A DNA stretch of 64,000 bases from Clostridiales bacterium (GTDB lineage Bacteria; Bacillota; Clostridia; Lachnospirales; Lachnospiraceae): the NCBI GenBank assembly GCA_021199255.1, contig JAJQIK010000059.1, forward strand, positions 29,503 through 93,502. Direction: 5' to 3'. The position numbers and the translations under genes are program-made. The notes beneath the pieces were generated by a model, which saw nothing but the letters and a program-made list of their open reading frames with translations, was not told where the DNA came from and ran no database searches. This document shows, in pieces, positions 1-9,695 of the stretch. Positions within the stretch are counted from its first letter, which is position 1. Each line of letters opens with the position of its first letter.

Positions 1-797
1 CTACCTCCAGGAAACGGGCCCTGGAAAAAATCGAACTGGACGATATTCGCCCTTCCAGCAGGAAATATCCCTATATCGACTTCAGGCCGGAACGGGAAAT
101 CGGCAACGAGGTGCTGACCGTAGAGGGAATCAGCAAAACCGTAAACGGGGAAAAGATTTTGGACAATATTTCCTTTATTGTAGGGCATGACGATAAGATT
201 GCTTTTGTGGGCGGCAATGAGCTTGCCAAAACTACCCTGTTTAAAATCCTGACCGGTGAAATCGAGCCGGATGAGGGCAGCTATAAATGGGGCGTTACTA
301 CTTCTCAGGCTTATTTCCCGAAGGATAACACCGCCGAATTTGATAACGACTACACAATTACCGAATGGCTGATGGGCTTTTCTCCCGTCAAAGATGTGAC
401 CTACGTCCGCGGTTTCCTAGGACGTATGCTGTTTGCCGGTGAAGACGGTGTGAAGAAGGTGAAAATCCTCTCCGGCGGCGAGAAGGTAAGATGCCTTCTT
501 TCCAAAATGATGATCAGCGGCGCTAACTGCCTGCTCTTTGACGAGCCGACTAATCATCTGGATATGGAATCCATTACAGCTTTAAATGAAGGGATGAAGA
601 AATTCAAGGGCGTGGAGCTGTTCTCCTGCCACGACCATCAGGTGGTGCAGACCACAGCCAACCGTATTATGGAAATCCTGCCAAACGGCAGTCTGATCGA
701 TAAAATTACCACCTACGACGAATATCTTGCAAATGATGAAATGGCCCGGAAACGGACTGTTTATACCAGCACGGCAAAGGAAGAGGACGAGGATTAA
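1..797 (+). CDS. ABC-F family ATP-binding protein, C-terminal part (runs in from the left edge)
   Basis: The reading frame is open from base 3 and has no start in the window, so this is the second half of a longer ABC-F protein. These are soluble twin-cassette ATPases that act at the ribosome rather than in a membrane transporter. One cassette is visible. Its P-loop reads GGNELAKTT, so two of the usual glycines are replaced. The signature LSGGEKVR, Walker B LLFDEPTNHLD and switch His SCHDHQ follow. From memory, the YkpA/YbiT-like subgroup carries the same altered P-loop in this half, so I do not read it as decay. The protein ends in a short acidic tail. A GTG at 111 is an internal codon, not a start. 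Confidence 0.93.
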   Translation, partial: TSRKRALEKIELDDIRPSSRKYPYIDFRPEREIGNEVLTVEGISKTVNGEKILDNISFIVGHDDKIAFVGGNELAKTTLFKILTGEIEPDEGSYKWGVTTSQAYFPKDNTAEFDNDYTITEWLMGFSPVKDVTYVRGFLGRMLFAGEDGVKKVKILSGGEKVRCLLSKMMISGANCLLFDEPTNHLDMESITALNEGMKKFKGVELFSCHDHQVVQTTANRIMEILPNGSLIDKITTYDEYLANDEMARKRTVYTSTAKEEDED

Positions 798-837
798 CTC
801 CTCTCTTCTTTTTGCCCAGGAAAGGGAAGGCGGCAGC

Positions 838-1752
838 ATGAATCAGGTAGACTTACACACTCATACCAACAAATCAGACGGCAGTTACGCTCCCGTAGAA
901 TTAGTGGATTATGCCATTCAAAAGGGGCTTACCGCTGTCGCCATCACCGACCACGACACCACAGAAGGCCTGGACGAGGCGCTCGCCTACGCCGCCCTGC
1001 TTCGCCGACAGGGAAACCCATCGGTGGAGGTGATTCCGGGGATCGAATTTTCTACTGAATACGAGGGAAAAGACGTGCATATGCTGGGATTATATCTCTC
1101 CTACGACGCCCCTTCCTTTCAGAAGCAGTTAGACGTCTTCGTCGCCTCCCGTATCAACCGTAATATCCAAATGTGCGCCAGGCTACAGGAAGCCGGTATT
1201 GACATCACCTATGAAAAGCTGCTGGCGGAAAATCCGGGTTCTGTCATCACCAGGGCGCATTACGCCTCCTATCTGCAAAAGCACGGTTACGTCAAAAGCA
1301 GGCCGGAGGCTTTTCAGCGATACGTAGGCGACCATACCCGATATTTTGTCCCCAGGGAAAAGGTGACGCCCGCCCAGGCGGTACGGCTCATCCTGGAAGC
1401 CGGAGGCGTTCCGATTCTGGCACACCCTCCTCTCTATCACATGGGAAGCGAAAGGCTGGACGCATTAGTCGCCTCTTTAGCAAAGGTCGGATTAATGGGG
1501 ATTGAAGCCATTTACAGCACTTATACGAATCAAGATGAACGGGATATGCGCAGGCTGGCCGACAAATACGGGCTTCTCTTAAGCGGCGGCTCTGATTTCC
1601 ATGGCGACAATAAACCGGGACTGGATCTGGCTGTGGGATATGGCAGGCTGTTTGTACCCGAGACAATACTGGATGCGATTAAGGCAGCGCGCTCTGCCCT
1701 GCCGCCCCATTCCGCTTCGAATGGGAACGATATAAGCGAAAGGACTGACTGA
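838..1752 (+). CDS. PHP-domain metal-dependent phosphoesterase (TrpH/YciV-like)
   Basis: A 304-residue protein beginning MNQVDLHTHT. The PHP motif HTHTNKSDG sits at the very N-terminus, followed by ITDHDT, an EFSTE segment, AHPP near residue 190 and GSDFHG near residue 260, which together form the multi-metal site of PHP phosphoesterases. Family members remove phosphate from nucleotides or 3'-phosphorylated short substrates; the substrate here cannot be read from sequence. The start at 838 is preceded by GGGAAGGCGG. The longer frame opening at 727 overlaps the ABC-F gene and lacks a binding site. The HAD phosphatase follows 4 bases downstream, so the two are probably co-transcribed. Confidence 0.92.
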   Translation: MNQVDLHTHTNKSDGSYAPVELVDYAIQKGLTAVAITDHDTTEGLDEALAYAALLRRQGNPSVEVIPGIEFSTEYEGKDVHMLGLYLSYDAPSFQKQLDVFVASRINRNIQMCARLQEAGIDITYEKLLAENPGSVITRAHYASYLQKHGYVKSRPEAFQRYVGDHTRYFVPREKVTPAQAVRLILEAGGVPILAHPPLYHMGSERLDALVASLAKVGLMGIEAIYSTYTNQDERDMRRLADKYGLLLSGGSDFHGDNKPGLDLAVGYGRLFVPETILDAIKAARSALPPHSASNGNDISERTD

Positions 1753-1756
1753 TAAC

Positions 1757-2566
1757 ATGAAGCTATTATTTACCGACTTAGACGGAACGCTCCTCAACAA
1801 CGACAGCAAGGTTTCTCCGGGCACCCGGGCTTTTCTGGACGAATTTCTGGCCGCCGGCAATAAGCTGATCCTGTCCTCCGGCCGCCCGCTGCTCAGCGTC
1901 CTTGAAGTAAAGAACGACGCAGGGCTTCTTCAAAAGGGAATTTTCCTGATCTGCAACAATGGCACCCAGATTTATGACTGCGATCAGGAGCGCTCTATTG
2001 TAGAAAAAAGGCTTCCCCGCCCTTATGTCTCTTACTTACAGCAGCAGGCTCAGAAACACCATCTGCATATCCAGGCTTATCGAGATGATGCGGTGATTTC
2101 TCCCGCTGATGATAAAGAAATCAAATACTACCGCAGACGGATTCATCTTCCCTTGATCGTTTCCCCCTGCCTGACAGATGGGCTGGTAAACGATCCCCTT
2201 AAAATGCTTGCCATCAGCTTAGACGACCATGAGAAGCTGGAAGCCTTTCGCCGAAGTATTGCCGATTGGGCGGAAAACAAAATACAAATGATCTACTCCA
2301 ACGATATGTATCTGGAACTGTTCGACTGGGATTCCGGTAAAGGCAGCGCGGTACGCTTTGTCTGCGACCATCTGGGCGTACCCCTCTCCGACGCCTATGC
2401 CGCCGGAGATGCGGATAACGATATTTCCATGCTGGAAGCTGCCGGTACGGGCATCGCCATGGCAAACGCTACAGATCGGGTAAAGCGAGCCGCAGACGTC
2501 GTTACGGCGCTGGATAACGACAGGGACGGACTTGCCGATATAATGAAAAGGCTGCTCGCATCATAA
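1757..2566 (+). CDS. Cof-type HAD-IIB family sugar-phosphate phosphatase
   Basis: A 269-residue cytoplasmic phosphatase. Motif I is DLDGTLLNND at residues 6-15, motif II the SSGRP stretch near residue 40, the conserved lysine lies in GKGSAV near residue 196, and motif IV is GDADNDISML near 218. The long cap between motifs II and III is typical of the Cof/YidA group, which hydrolyse sugar phosphates and related small phosphoesters. It starts 4 bases after the PHP gene. It converges on the gene ending at 2571 with no recognisable terminator between them. Confidence 0.92.
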   Translation: MKLLFTDLDGTLLNNDSKVSPGTRAFLDEFLAAGNKLILSSGRPLLSVLEVKNDAGLLQKGIFLICNNGTQIYDCDQERSIVEKRLPRPYVSYLQQQAQKHHLHIQAYRDDAVISPADDKEIKYYRRRIHLPLIVSPCLTDGLVNDPLKMLAISLDDHEKLEAFRRSIADWAENKIQMIYSNDMYLELFDWDSGKGSAVRFVCDHLGVPLSDAYAAGDADNDISMLEAAGTGIAMANATDRVKRAADVVTALDNDRDGLADIMKRLLAS

Positions 2567-2570
2567 TGCG

Positions 2571-2828
2571 TCAGCCCTCCACAATCAGATATCTCCCGTC
2601 TCCAACGGCAAATACTTCTTCCGCCTCCAGTATCTCCTCCTGACTGGCGCCTTCCGTATCAATGCCCTCTTCCTCAAAAAATTCCCATACCTCCTTGACC
2701 GAATTGACAACCACCGCCATACATTCTTCCAAAAACTCCTCCGCCTCCTTAGGATTCTCCGCTACCGGCTCCGGATAGAGCTGCATCTGGTGATCCAGAA
2801 AACACTGTAATACCTTTTCATCAAACAT
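2571..2828 (-). CDS. Small acidic protein of unknown function
   Basis: An 85-residue protein rich in Glu, with no signal peptide or membrane segment. It has one CF near residue 9 and one CM near residue 36. I do not recognise the family. The start is preceded by AAGGAG with an 11-base spacer. It stands between the convergent HAD phosphatase and maf. Length, codon use like its neighbours and a ribosome binding site support a real gene, but nothing indicates function. Confidence 0.65.
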   Translation of the reverse strand: MFDEKVLQCFLDHQMQLYPEPVAENPKEAEEFLEECMAVVVNSVKEVWEFFEEEGIDTEGASQEEILEAEEVFAVGDGRYLIVEG

Positions 2829-2918
2829 GAACGTCGCTTCTCCTTTCTATTGCCATACACTTAGGCGTTTGTAACGATATCATGCAGGGGCGGGATATGG
2901 CGCGGGTATCCGCCGCCC

Positions 2919-3506
2919 TTACACCAGCCCCCGCTTTTTTAATTCCTGATATACCCTGCTCACGGGCAGACCCACCACATTATTATAGTCGCCGCAAATC
3001 CCCTGTATGTATGCAGCGCCAAGTCCCTGAATCGCATAGGCTCCCGCCTTATCCATGGGTTCCCCGCTGTCGACATAGCGACAGATCTCTTCCTCCGTCA
3101 TGGGATACATGGTCACGTCTGTACTCTCGCTGAAGGTCGCATACATCGCGGACAGTCCCTTATATTTCCATGCAAGGGTGACGCCCGTATATACCTGATG
3201 GCCGCCGCCCTGCAACTGCCGCAGCATCCTTACCGCGTCCTCGCGCCCTGCAGGCTTTCCCAGAATTTCTCCCCAGCAGGACACAACCGTATCCGCGCCG
3301 ATGACCGCGAAATCCTCCTTGCCCTGCTCCGTCAGTCTGGCGCACACATCCACCGCTTTCTGATAAGATAATCGTTCTACAACTTCATCTGGTTTCGTCT
3401 CGGTTATGTTCTCTTCCACCATGCTTGGCATGGTTTTAAAAGAGAGCCCCACCTGCTTTAGCAGCTCCTTTCTTCTGGGAGATGCCGACGCCAAATATAT
3501 TTTCAT
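2919..3506 (-). CDS. maf: Maf family nucleoside triphosphate pyrophosphatase
   Basis: A 195-residue Maf/Ham1-fold protein. It opens with the signature SASPRRKELL at residues 7-16 and has the conserved GADTVV near residue 69 and GKP near residue 81. Maf proteins hydrolyse dTTP, UTP or modified pyrimidine nucleotides to monophosphates in the cytoplasm and are linked to septum formation. Length is normal for the family. The start has GAGG eight bases upstream. It lies 18 bases downstream of ppk1 on the same strand and is likely the last gene of that transcript. Confidence 0.95.
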   Translation of the reverse strand: MKIYLASASPRRKELLKQVGLSFKTMPSMVEENITETKPDEVVERLSYQKAVDVCARLTEQGKEDFAVIGADTVVSCWGEILGKPAGREDAVRMLRQLQGGGHQVYTGVTLAWKYKGLSAMYATFSESTDVTMYPMTEEEICRYVDSGEPMDKAGAYAIQGLGAAYIQGICGDYNNVVGLPVSRVYQELKKRGLV

Positions 3507-3524
3507 ATCCTAATCCTCATTTCT

Positions 3525-5651
3525 TCATTCGTGATGCATTTTGGGGATAAACACTCTCTTACCGCCAATATCTGCCTCCGCCCTGGCAGCCGCCTTTGCC
3601 TCCTGACAAAAGGCAAGCTGGGCATTGTAAATTTCTTTGCCCCTTTTATCCACCTTCTCATAACTGCCGTCCGGCTGCAAAACGGAGGCCTTCACCGTAT
3701 CTCTAAGCTGACAGTCTAAGATATGCCGCAGCTTCTCCTGCAACGCGGGCTTTTCCACCGGAAATAAGATTTCCACACGGCGGTCCAGATTACGGGGCAT
3801 CCAGTCCGCGCTGGAGCAGTAATACTCCGGCTTGCCGTCGTTCTCGAAATAAAAGATTCTGGCATGTTCCAAATAATTGCCCACAATCGAGCGCACGGAA
3901 ATATTCTCGCTGACTCCGGGGATACCTACCCGCAGGCAGCAGATTCCCCGGACGATCAATTCAATTTTCACTCCCGCTGCGCTTGCTTCATACAACGCCA
4001 TGATAATACTCTTATCGCACAAGGAATTCATCTTGGCAATAATGTGTGCCGGCCTGCCCTGCAGGGCATGTTCCTTCTCCCGGCCTATCAGGCTTAAGAA
4101 TCTATCCTTTAACCAGAGTGGCGCCAGGGAAAGACGGTTCCAGCTTCTTGGCTCCGAATAGCCTGACAGCATATTAAAGACTGCCGTGGCATCTTCTCCG
4201 ATCACCTCGGAACAGGTAAACAGTCCAATATCGGTATAAAGCTTTGCCGTAGAATCATTATAATTGCCGGTTCCCAGATGTACATATCTGCGGATTCCGT
4301 TTTCTTCTTTTCTTACTACAAGTGTAATCTTGCTATGGGTCTTTAACCCTACTAACCCATAGATTACATGGCAGCCCGCCTTTTCCAGCTTCTTCGCCCA
4401 AACGATATTGTTTTCCTCATCAAACCGGGCTTTCAGCTCCACCAGCACGGAAACCTGCTTGCCGTTTTCCGCCGCCTGCTCCAAAGCGGCGATAATGGGG
4501 GAATTGCCGCTGACGCGGTACAGGGTCTGCTTGATCGCCAGCACGTCAGGATCCTTGGCGGCCTGCCGGATAAAACGCACTACCGGCTCAAAGCTCTGAT
4601 AAGGATGGTGCATGAGAATATCTCCCTCCCTGATCTTCTCAAAGACATCTGCCTCCTCCGGCAGCTCCGGCACCGTTTGGGGTTTCAGATAGCCGTGCTC
4701 CTTTAAGTGATCGAAGCCCTCCAGCCCATACATCTTAATCAGGAATGTCAGATCAAGAGGACCGTTGATCGGATAAATGTCCTCCTTCTGAATGGCCAGT
4801 TCCTCCCGCAGCAGCTTTAAAAGCCGGGTATCGATCCCTTCCTCTGTTTCCAGTCGGATAATCTGCCCCCACTGACGTTTTTTCAACTGTTTCTCAATCT
4901 CCTGCAGCAGATCTTCCGCCTCTTCCTCCTCAATGGTCAGATCCGCATTGCGCATGATACGGAAGGGGTGCGTGCAGACGATATCATAATTCAAAAAGAG
5001 CTTATGGATATTGCGCTCAATAACCTCCTCCAGAAGTATGACCCTGGTCTCGTCCTCACATGGAATAGATACGATACGGGGCAATACGCTGGGCACCTGA
5101 ACCGTGGCAAATTCCAATTCGCCTTCGCCGTTTTTCTTGGTCACCAGCGCTCCCAGATTCAGAGATTTATTCCGTATCAGCGGAAACGGCCTGGAGGAAT
5201 CCACCGCCATAGGCGTTAACACCGGATAGACATGATCCATAAAATAACGATCCACATAAGCGCCGTCCTCTTTATCCAAATCCTCATGATGTCTGATAAT
5301 ATGCAGTCCCTGATCCAGAAGCTGGGGCGTCAGGGAACGGTTATAGGTATTATATTGCTGTTCCACCAGCTTATGAGTCTCCTCATTAACCCGCGCAAGC
5401 TGCTCCTGCGCCGTCATTCCCGCAATATCCCTTTTCTTATAACCGGCATTTACCATATCCTTCAGAGAAGCCACCCTGACCATAAAAAACTCGTCCAGAT
5501 TGGACGCCGTAATACTTAAAAATTTCAGTCGTTCCAATAAAGGAATCTGTTTGTCCTTAGCTTCATTCAGCACCCGCTTGTTAAACAGCAGCCAGCTAAG
5601 CTCCCTGTTGGTATAATATTCATTTTGGGAAAAATCAATTGTGTTTGCCAT
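3525..5651 (-). CDS. ppk1: Polyphosphate kinase 1
   Basis: A 708-residue PPK1, the usual length. It polymerises the gamma-phosphate of ATP into inorganic polyphosphate. The N-terminal four-helix region contains NRELSWLLFN. The catalytic histidine lies in VHLGTGNYND, and a second phospholipase-D-like motif is in RGICCLRVG. The start at 5651 has GGAGG about ten bases upstream. It follows ppx by 38 bases. A kinase and an exopolyphosphatase in one transcript imply control of polyphosphate level by a synthesis and degradation pair. Confidence 0.97.
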   Translation of the reverse strand: MANTIDFSQNEYYTNRELSWLLFNKRVLNEAKDKQIPLLERLKFLSITASNLDEFFMVRVASLKDMVNAGYKKRDIAGMTAQEQLARVNEETHKLVEQQYNTYNRSLTPQLLDQGLHIIRHHEDLDKEDGAYVDRYFMDHVYPVLTPMAVDSSRPFPLIRNKSLNLGALVTKKNGEGELEFATVQVPSVLPRIVSIPCEDETRVILLEEVIERNIHKLFLNYDIVCTHPFRIMRNADLTIEEEEAEDLLQEIEKQLKKRQWGQIIRLETEEGIDTRLLKLLREELAIQKEDIYPINGPLDLTFLIKMYGLEGFDHLKEHGYLKPQTVPELPEEADVFEKIREGDILMHHPYQSFEPVVRFIRQAAKDPDVLAIKQTLYRVSGNSPIIAALEQAAENGKQVSVLVELKARFDEENNIVWAKKLEKAGCHVIYGLVGLKTHSKITLVVRKEENGIRRYVHLGTGNYNDSTAKLYTDIGLFTCSEVIGEDATAVFNMLSGYSEPRSWNRLSLAPLWLKDRFLSLIGREKEHALQGRPAHIIAKMNSLCDKSIIMALYEASAAGVKIELIVRGICCLRVGIPGVSENISVRSIVGNYLEHARIFYFENDGKPEYYCSSADWMPRNLDRRVEILFPVEKPALQEKLRHILDCQLRDTVKASVLQPDGSYEKVDKRGKEIYNAQLAFCQEAKAAARAEADIGGKRVFIPKMHHE

Positions 5652-5689
5652 AGCCCCTATGGCCTCCTTCTATTCTGGCTTTATTCCTG

Positions 5690-7228
5690 TTATCTGCGCT
5701 GCCGGATCACCGGCTTCACGCTGTATACTTCCTCGAAGAACTCCGCGCGCTTCGTAAATAATCCTTTTTCCAGCGTAATATCTACGGAGGAATCCACCGT
5801 AATAATCAGTTGCTCGTCTTTCAGGGTCGTCCTGACATCTTTAAATTTCTGCTTATGGCTTCTGTCCAGCCCGTTGGCAAGCTTTAAAATAGCCGTCAGC
5901 TTGGCGGTCGTCAGGTATGCCTCTTTGTCGATGGAGCCGTTCCTGCTCATCACGTCATAATAGTCAAAATCCATGTGATTGTACTTTACCACGTTGGCCA
6001 CGATCTCCCGTTCCACATGGGACAATCCGATAATCTCCGTGGACATGATAATATGGTACGAACATTCCCCCAGATTCACCAGGCTGATATATTTGCCGCA
6101 GTCATGCAGCAGCGTCGCGATCCGCAGCAGCAGCCGCTCTCTTTTGGAAAGGCCGTGCACCTTCCTCATGCTGTCGTAGATCGTCAGCGCTATCTTCTCC
6201 AAAGTCTCGCTTCTGCGCCTGCTTCCCATATAGCGCTTGCTGATATTCCGGGCGCAGGCGATAATATCCTGCTCGAAATCATGATCTTCCCTGATCATTT
6301 TATTCTTTTCCCCATATTCATATGCCATACCGTCGCACAGGCTGACTCCCGGCGCCCAGATCAGCTTCGCATCCATCATCTGCGCAATCCGATTGATTAA
6401 CATCCCCGAAATACACAGAAGCGGCACATTTTCCTCCGGCATCCCCAGCCGCTTCGCCACCTCCTGCATGGGAATCTCGCGAACTCTCTGTAAAAAGCGC
6501 CCCATGGCGGAGGCTTCGATGCTTTCCTGCTCAAGCCCCGCTACATTCTTGCCCACCACAGCGGAAATGTAATCGTCCACCACGATAATATTTTCTATTT
6601 CCCGATCCTTCAGATACAGCTTCTTAAACACCGCCAGTTGGGAACTGATCATTTCATCCAGAATCGTCTCATATTGGCCGGGGCGAATATTCAGCCTGCC
6701 GATCTGATCCTGCAAGCGAAGCACGCCCAGTCTCATATTCTGGGTGGTTACCAGCGTATCCTGGTCAAAAAGCGATAGCTGTATGCTGCCGCCGCCGATA
6801 TCCACGATGGCGGTGCCCTTTTCAATAATCCTTTGAAAAGCGTCGACTCTGGAGGCAATAGATTTATAATCCAGGAAACGCTGTTCCGAGTTGCTGAGCA
6901 CCTCGATTCTGATTCCTGTCCGCTGCGCGATCTGATCCAGGACAATCATCGTGTTCTCCGTCTCACGGATTGCGCTGGTTCCATAGGCCTTATAATCATC
7001 CGCCCGGTAGCTCTTCATAATCTCTACATAATCCCTGAGCACGCTGCACAGCTCGTCTACCCTGCCGTAGCTGATTTTCCCTGTGGCAAAGGTATCCGTA
7101 CCCAGATCAATACGATGCCGGATATGGTCGATCTCCTTAATGCCGCCCTTGGAGGATATCTCAAAGATCTTCATGGCAAGCTCATAAGAACCCACATCTA
7201 TCGCCGCAAACGTTTTCATTCCACTCAT
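5690..7228 (-). CDS. ppx: Ppx/GppA phosphatase with C-terminal HD domain
   Basis: A 512-residue protein. Residues 1-310 are the actin-fold Ppx/GppA phosphatase, with AAIDVGSYE at the N-terminus and the phosphate loop DIGGGSIQLS near residue 143. Residues from about 330 form an HD domain with LLHDCGKYIS. The family removes terminal phosphates from polyphosphate or converts pppGpp to ppGpp; position beside ppk1 favours polyphosphate. The ATG at 7228 overlaps the stop of the upstream ATPase by four bases (ATGA). A second ATG four codons later (7219) has better spacing from GGAAAGGG and may be the true start. Confidence 0.94.
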   Translation of the reverse strand: MSGMKTFAAIDVGSYELAMKIFEISSKGGIKEIDHIRHRIDLGTDTFATGKISYGRVDELCSVLRDYVEIMKSYRADDYKAYGTSAIRETENTMIVLDQIAQRTGIRIEVLSNSEQRFLDYKSIASRVDAFQRIIEKGTAIVDIGGGSIQLSLFDQDTLVTTQNMRLGVLRLQDQIGRLNIRPGQYETILDEMISSQLAVFKKLYLKDREIENIIVVDDYISAVVGKNVAGLEQESIEASAMGRFLQRVREIPMQEVAKRLGMPEENVPLLCISGMLINRIAQMMDAKLIWAPGVSLCDGMAYEYGEKNKMIREDHDFEQDIIACARNISKRYMGSRRRSETLEKIALTIYDSMRKVHGLSKRERLLLRIATLLHDCGKYISLVNLGECSYHIIMSTEIIGLSHVEREIVANVVKYNHMDFDYYDVMSRNGSIDKEAYLTTAKLTAILKLANGLDRSHKQKFKDVRTTLKDEQLIITVDSSVDITLEKGLFTKRAEFFEEVYSVKPVIRQRR

Positions 7229-8508
7229 CCCTTTCCAAGAAGATAATCAATAAACTGCTGTGCCGTCCTGCCGGACAGCCCTCCATGGGCAAGCTCCCAT
7301 TTATTGGCCTCCAGATACAATTCCTCCTCCGGCATCTCAATGCCGCAGCGTTCCGCCAGCGTCCTGACAATCTGCTGGAACTGCTTTTTATCCGGCGCGC
7401 AGAAGAAAATCGAAACGCCAAAACGATAGACCAGGGACAGCTTCTCCTGCACCGTATCTCCCGCGTGCATATCCTCCGCTCTGCGGTCTTCCTTATCGCT
7501 GTAGTTCTCCCGTACCAGATGTCTTCTGTTGGAGGTCGCGTAGATCAGCACATTTTCCGGTTTTTTCTCCAGGCCTCCCTCAATCACCGCCTTCAAATAC
7601 TTATACTCTATCTCGAAGTCCTCGAAGCTTAAATCGTCCATATAGATGATAAACTTATAATTTCGGTTCTTTATCTGGGAAATCACATCGCTTAAATCCT
7701 GAAACTGATGCTTATAGATTTCAATAATACGCAGTCCCCTGTCATAATATTCATTGGCGATCGCTTTTACACTGGAAGATTTACCGGTTCCCGCGTCTCC
7801 GAACAGCAGACAGTTATTCGCTCTTCTGCCTGCCACAAAAGCTTCCGTATTGTCGACCAGCTTCTTCTTGGGAATCTCATAGCCCACCAGATCGTCCAGA
7901 TATACATGGGCAATATTCTGAATGGGCACAATCCTTGCCCCTGTATCCTCATGCACCACGCGGAACGCTTTATGTAAACCAAATTTCCCGACTCCATACT
8001 CCTGATAGAACTCTGTCAGAGTGTCCTTCATCGCCTGGGCATTTTCATTGGCCATAAACTGCTCCGACAGATGGCAGATGCGGTCGCGGATTCGTTTGTT
8101 ATATACCTTACTGTCCTGAGAAGGGCTTTCGTAGGATAAAATCGTATAAAACTCCGGAGCCCTTAAAATTTCCACCATCTCAGTAAAATCATACTCGTAG
8201 AATTCCCTGAAAATAGTAATATCATGCAGCACCAGTCCGTTGATGCTGCCCTCCACGGCTCCCCTGATCTCACACGCCATACTGTAGCTGTTCTCGTTAT
8301 TCACTAACAGATTCGTCAGATAGCAATGCCACAGATTCCCGTAAAAGCCATGATCCGCAGCCATTTCCAGCAGACCGTGCATACAATCGTACAAAAGCGG
8401 CCTTGCGCCGCTGTCGCCGGAACGGTAATGCTCCATCAGCCAGACCATATCCTTCAATATCTTTCCATCCGCAAAATCCTTATAAACAATCAGTTCTTCT
8501 TCTCTCAT
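7225..8508 (-). CDS. DUF815-type AAA ATPase
   Basis: A 427-residue protein whose C-terminal half, after about residue 190, is a DUF815 ATPase. It has Walker A GDAGTGKSS, Walker B FIIYMDDLSF and a sensor ATSNRRH. The N-terminal half is helical and without a motif I can name. Family members are found beside polyphosphate and phosphate genes in Clostridia, but their job is not established to my knowledge. The stop overlaps the start of ppx (ATGA), so translation of the two is probably coupled. That makes a role in polyphosphate metabolism an inference worth testing. Confidence 0.9.
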   Translation of the reverse strand: MREEELIVYKDFADGKILKDMVWLMEHYRSGDSGARPLLYDCMHGLLEMAADHGFYGNLWHCYLTNLLVNNENSYSMACEIRGAVEGSINGLVLHDITIFREFYEYDFTEMVEILRAPEFYTILSYESPSQDSKVYNKRIRDRICHLSEQFMANENAQAMKDTLTEFYQEYGVGKFGLHKAFRVVHEDTGARIVPIQNIAHVYLDDLVGYEIPKKKLVDNTEAFVAGRRANNCLLFGDAGTGKSSSVKAIANEYYDRGLRIIEIYKHQFQDLSDVISQIKNRNYKFIIYMDDLSFEDFEIEYKYLKAVIEGGLEKKPENVLIYATSNRRHLVRENYSDKEDRRAEDMHAGDTVQEKLSLVYRFGVSIFFCAPDKKQFQQIVRTLAERCGIEMPEEELYLEANKWELAHGGLSGRTAQQFIDYLLGKG

Positions 8509-8567
8509 GACCTTCTAATCTCCATTCCGGAGCGTTAGCCTGTTCCCATTCAGCCTGGCTCACTTAT

Positions 8568-9695
8568 TTAGTAATTTCCCAGAATCTTCATGCTGCGCGC
8601 CTCGTCCCGCAGCCCGCGCAGCGCGTTTTTTACCGCGGCATCCGCCAGATTTCCTTCGAAATCAATGAAGAAACGGTATTCCCAATTCCGTTCTTCAATG
8701 GGGCGGCTCTCTATCTTCGTCATGTTCAGGTTATTATAAATAAAATGAGATAACATATGATATAAAGACCCGCTTTCATGGGATACCTCCAGGCAAATGC
8801 TTACCTTTTTCGCATCTTTTAAAAAGATCTTCTGGTTGGTGACAATAATGAAGCGGGTGGAGTTTGTCTCCGACTGGTTAATCCCCCGCTCCAAAATCTC
8901 AAGCCCATATATTTGAGCCGCCGCCTCGCTGGCAATCGCCACCTGACTTGCGTCTCCATCTTCGCTGACCTTGCGGGCCGCAAAAGCGTTATTCTGGATA
9001 CTGATCTGACGCCAGGCGTCATGTTCATTCAGATAACGGGCGCTCTGCATCAACGACTGGGGATGGGAATATACTGTTCTGATCTGCTCAAAATCCGTGC
9101 CCGGCAGCCCCATCAGACAGTGTTCAATCCTGATAATCTGCTCCCCCACAATATAATTCTCAAATTCCACCAGCAGATCATAAATCTCATTTACAATACC
9201 GGCGGTGGAATTTTCAATGGGCAGTACCGCGAAATCTGCGCTGCCCTCTTCAATCGCGCACATGGCGTCCCGGAAGGTATCTACGTGGAAACAATTCACC
9301 TGTTCCCCGAAATATTTCATCATCGCCATCTGGGAATAAGCGCCCTCCGCCCCTTGAAACACCACGCGGGCCTTCTCCGCCTCCAGCCTGTCCACGGCGA
9401 TAAACGGCAGCCTGCCGATACTCCCCGCTTCCGCCAGCTTATTATACTGCAGCTTGCGGCTCATGGACATGATTTGCTCGAACAATTCCTGAATCCCATG
9501 GGCGTTGAACTCATTATGGGTCAGCGCTTTGACCCTGCGCAGCTTTTCTTCCTCTCTGGTCTTATCGAATACCTTCTTTCCCGTCTCTATTTTATAATCG
9601 GCTACCTGCGCGCAGATTTCCATTCTCTCTTCATAAAGCTTCACAATCTGCTCGTCAATTCCGTCCAGTTGATTGCGTAAATCCAACAACTCCAT
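8568..9695 (-). CDS. pheA: Bifunctional chorismate mutase / prephenate dehydratase
   Basis: A 375-residue P-protein for phenylalanine synthesis. Residues 1-90 are an AroQ chorismate mutase (RNQLDGIDEQIVKLYEERM). Residues about 108-285 are the prephenate dehydratase (VVFQGAEGAYSQMA, ENSTAGIV, and TRF near 280). The remainder is the ACT regulatory domain, where the GALxxV-type motif is replaced by HESGSLYHML and the ESRP motif is intact. It stands 59 bases upstream of the DUF815 ATPase. A TATAAT at 9794-9799 is a possible -10 with no clear -35. The leader at 9715-9746 contains repeats that can form two competing short hairpins. Confidence 0.96.
   Translation of the reverse strand: MELLDLRNQLDGIDEQIVKLYEERMEICAQVADYKIETGKKVFDKTREEEKLRRVKALTHNEFNAHGIQELFEQIMSMSRKLQYNKLAEAGSIGRLPFIAVDRLEAEKARVVFQGAEGAYSQMAMMKYFGEQVNCFHVDTFRDAMCAIEEGSADFAVLPIENSTAGIVNEIYDLLVEFENYIVGEQIIRIEHCLMGLPGTDFEQIRTVYSHPQSLMQSARYLNEHDAWRQISIQNNAFAARKVSEDGDASQVAIASEAAAQIYGLEILERGINQSETNSTRFIIVTNQKIFLKDAKKVSICLEVSHESGSLYHMLSHFIYNNLNMTKIESRPIEERNWEYRFFIDFEGNLADAAVKNALRGLRDEARSMKILGNY

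Noticed and set aside
180-260. Altered P-loop (NELAKTT) of the ABC-F protein as a sign of a broken gene
   Set aside because: The rest of the cassette is intact, and as far as I recall this variant is characteristic of the YkpA/YbiT-like subgroup.
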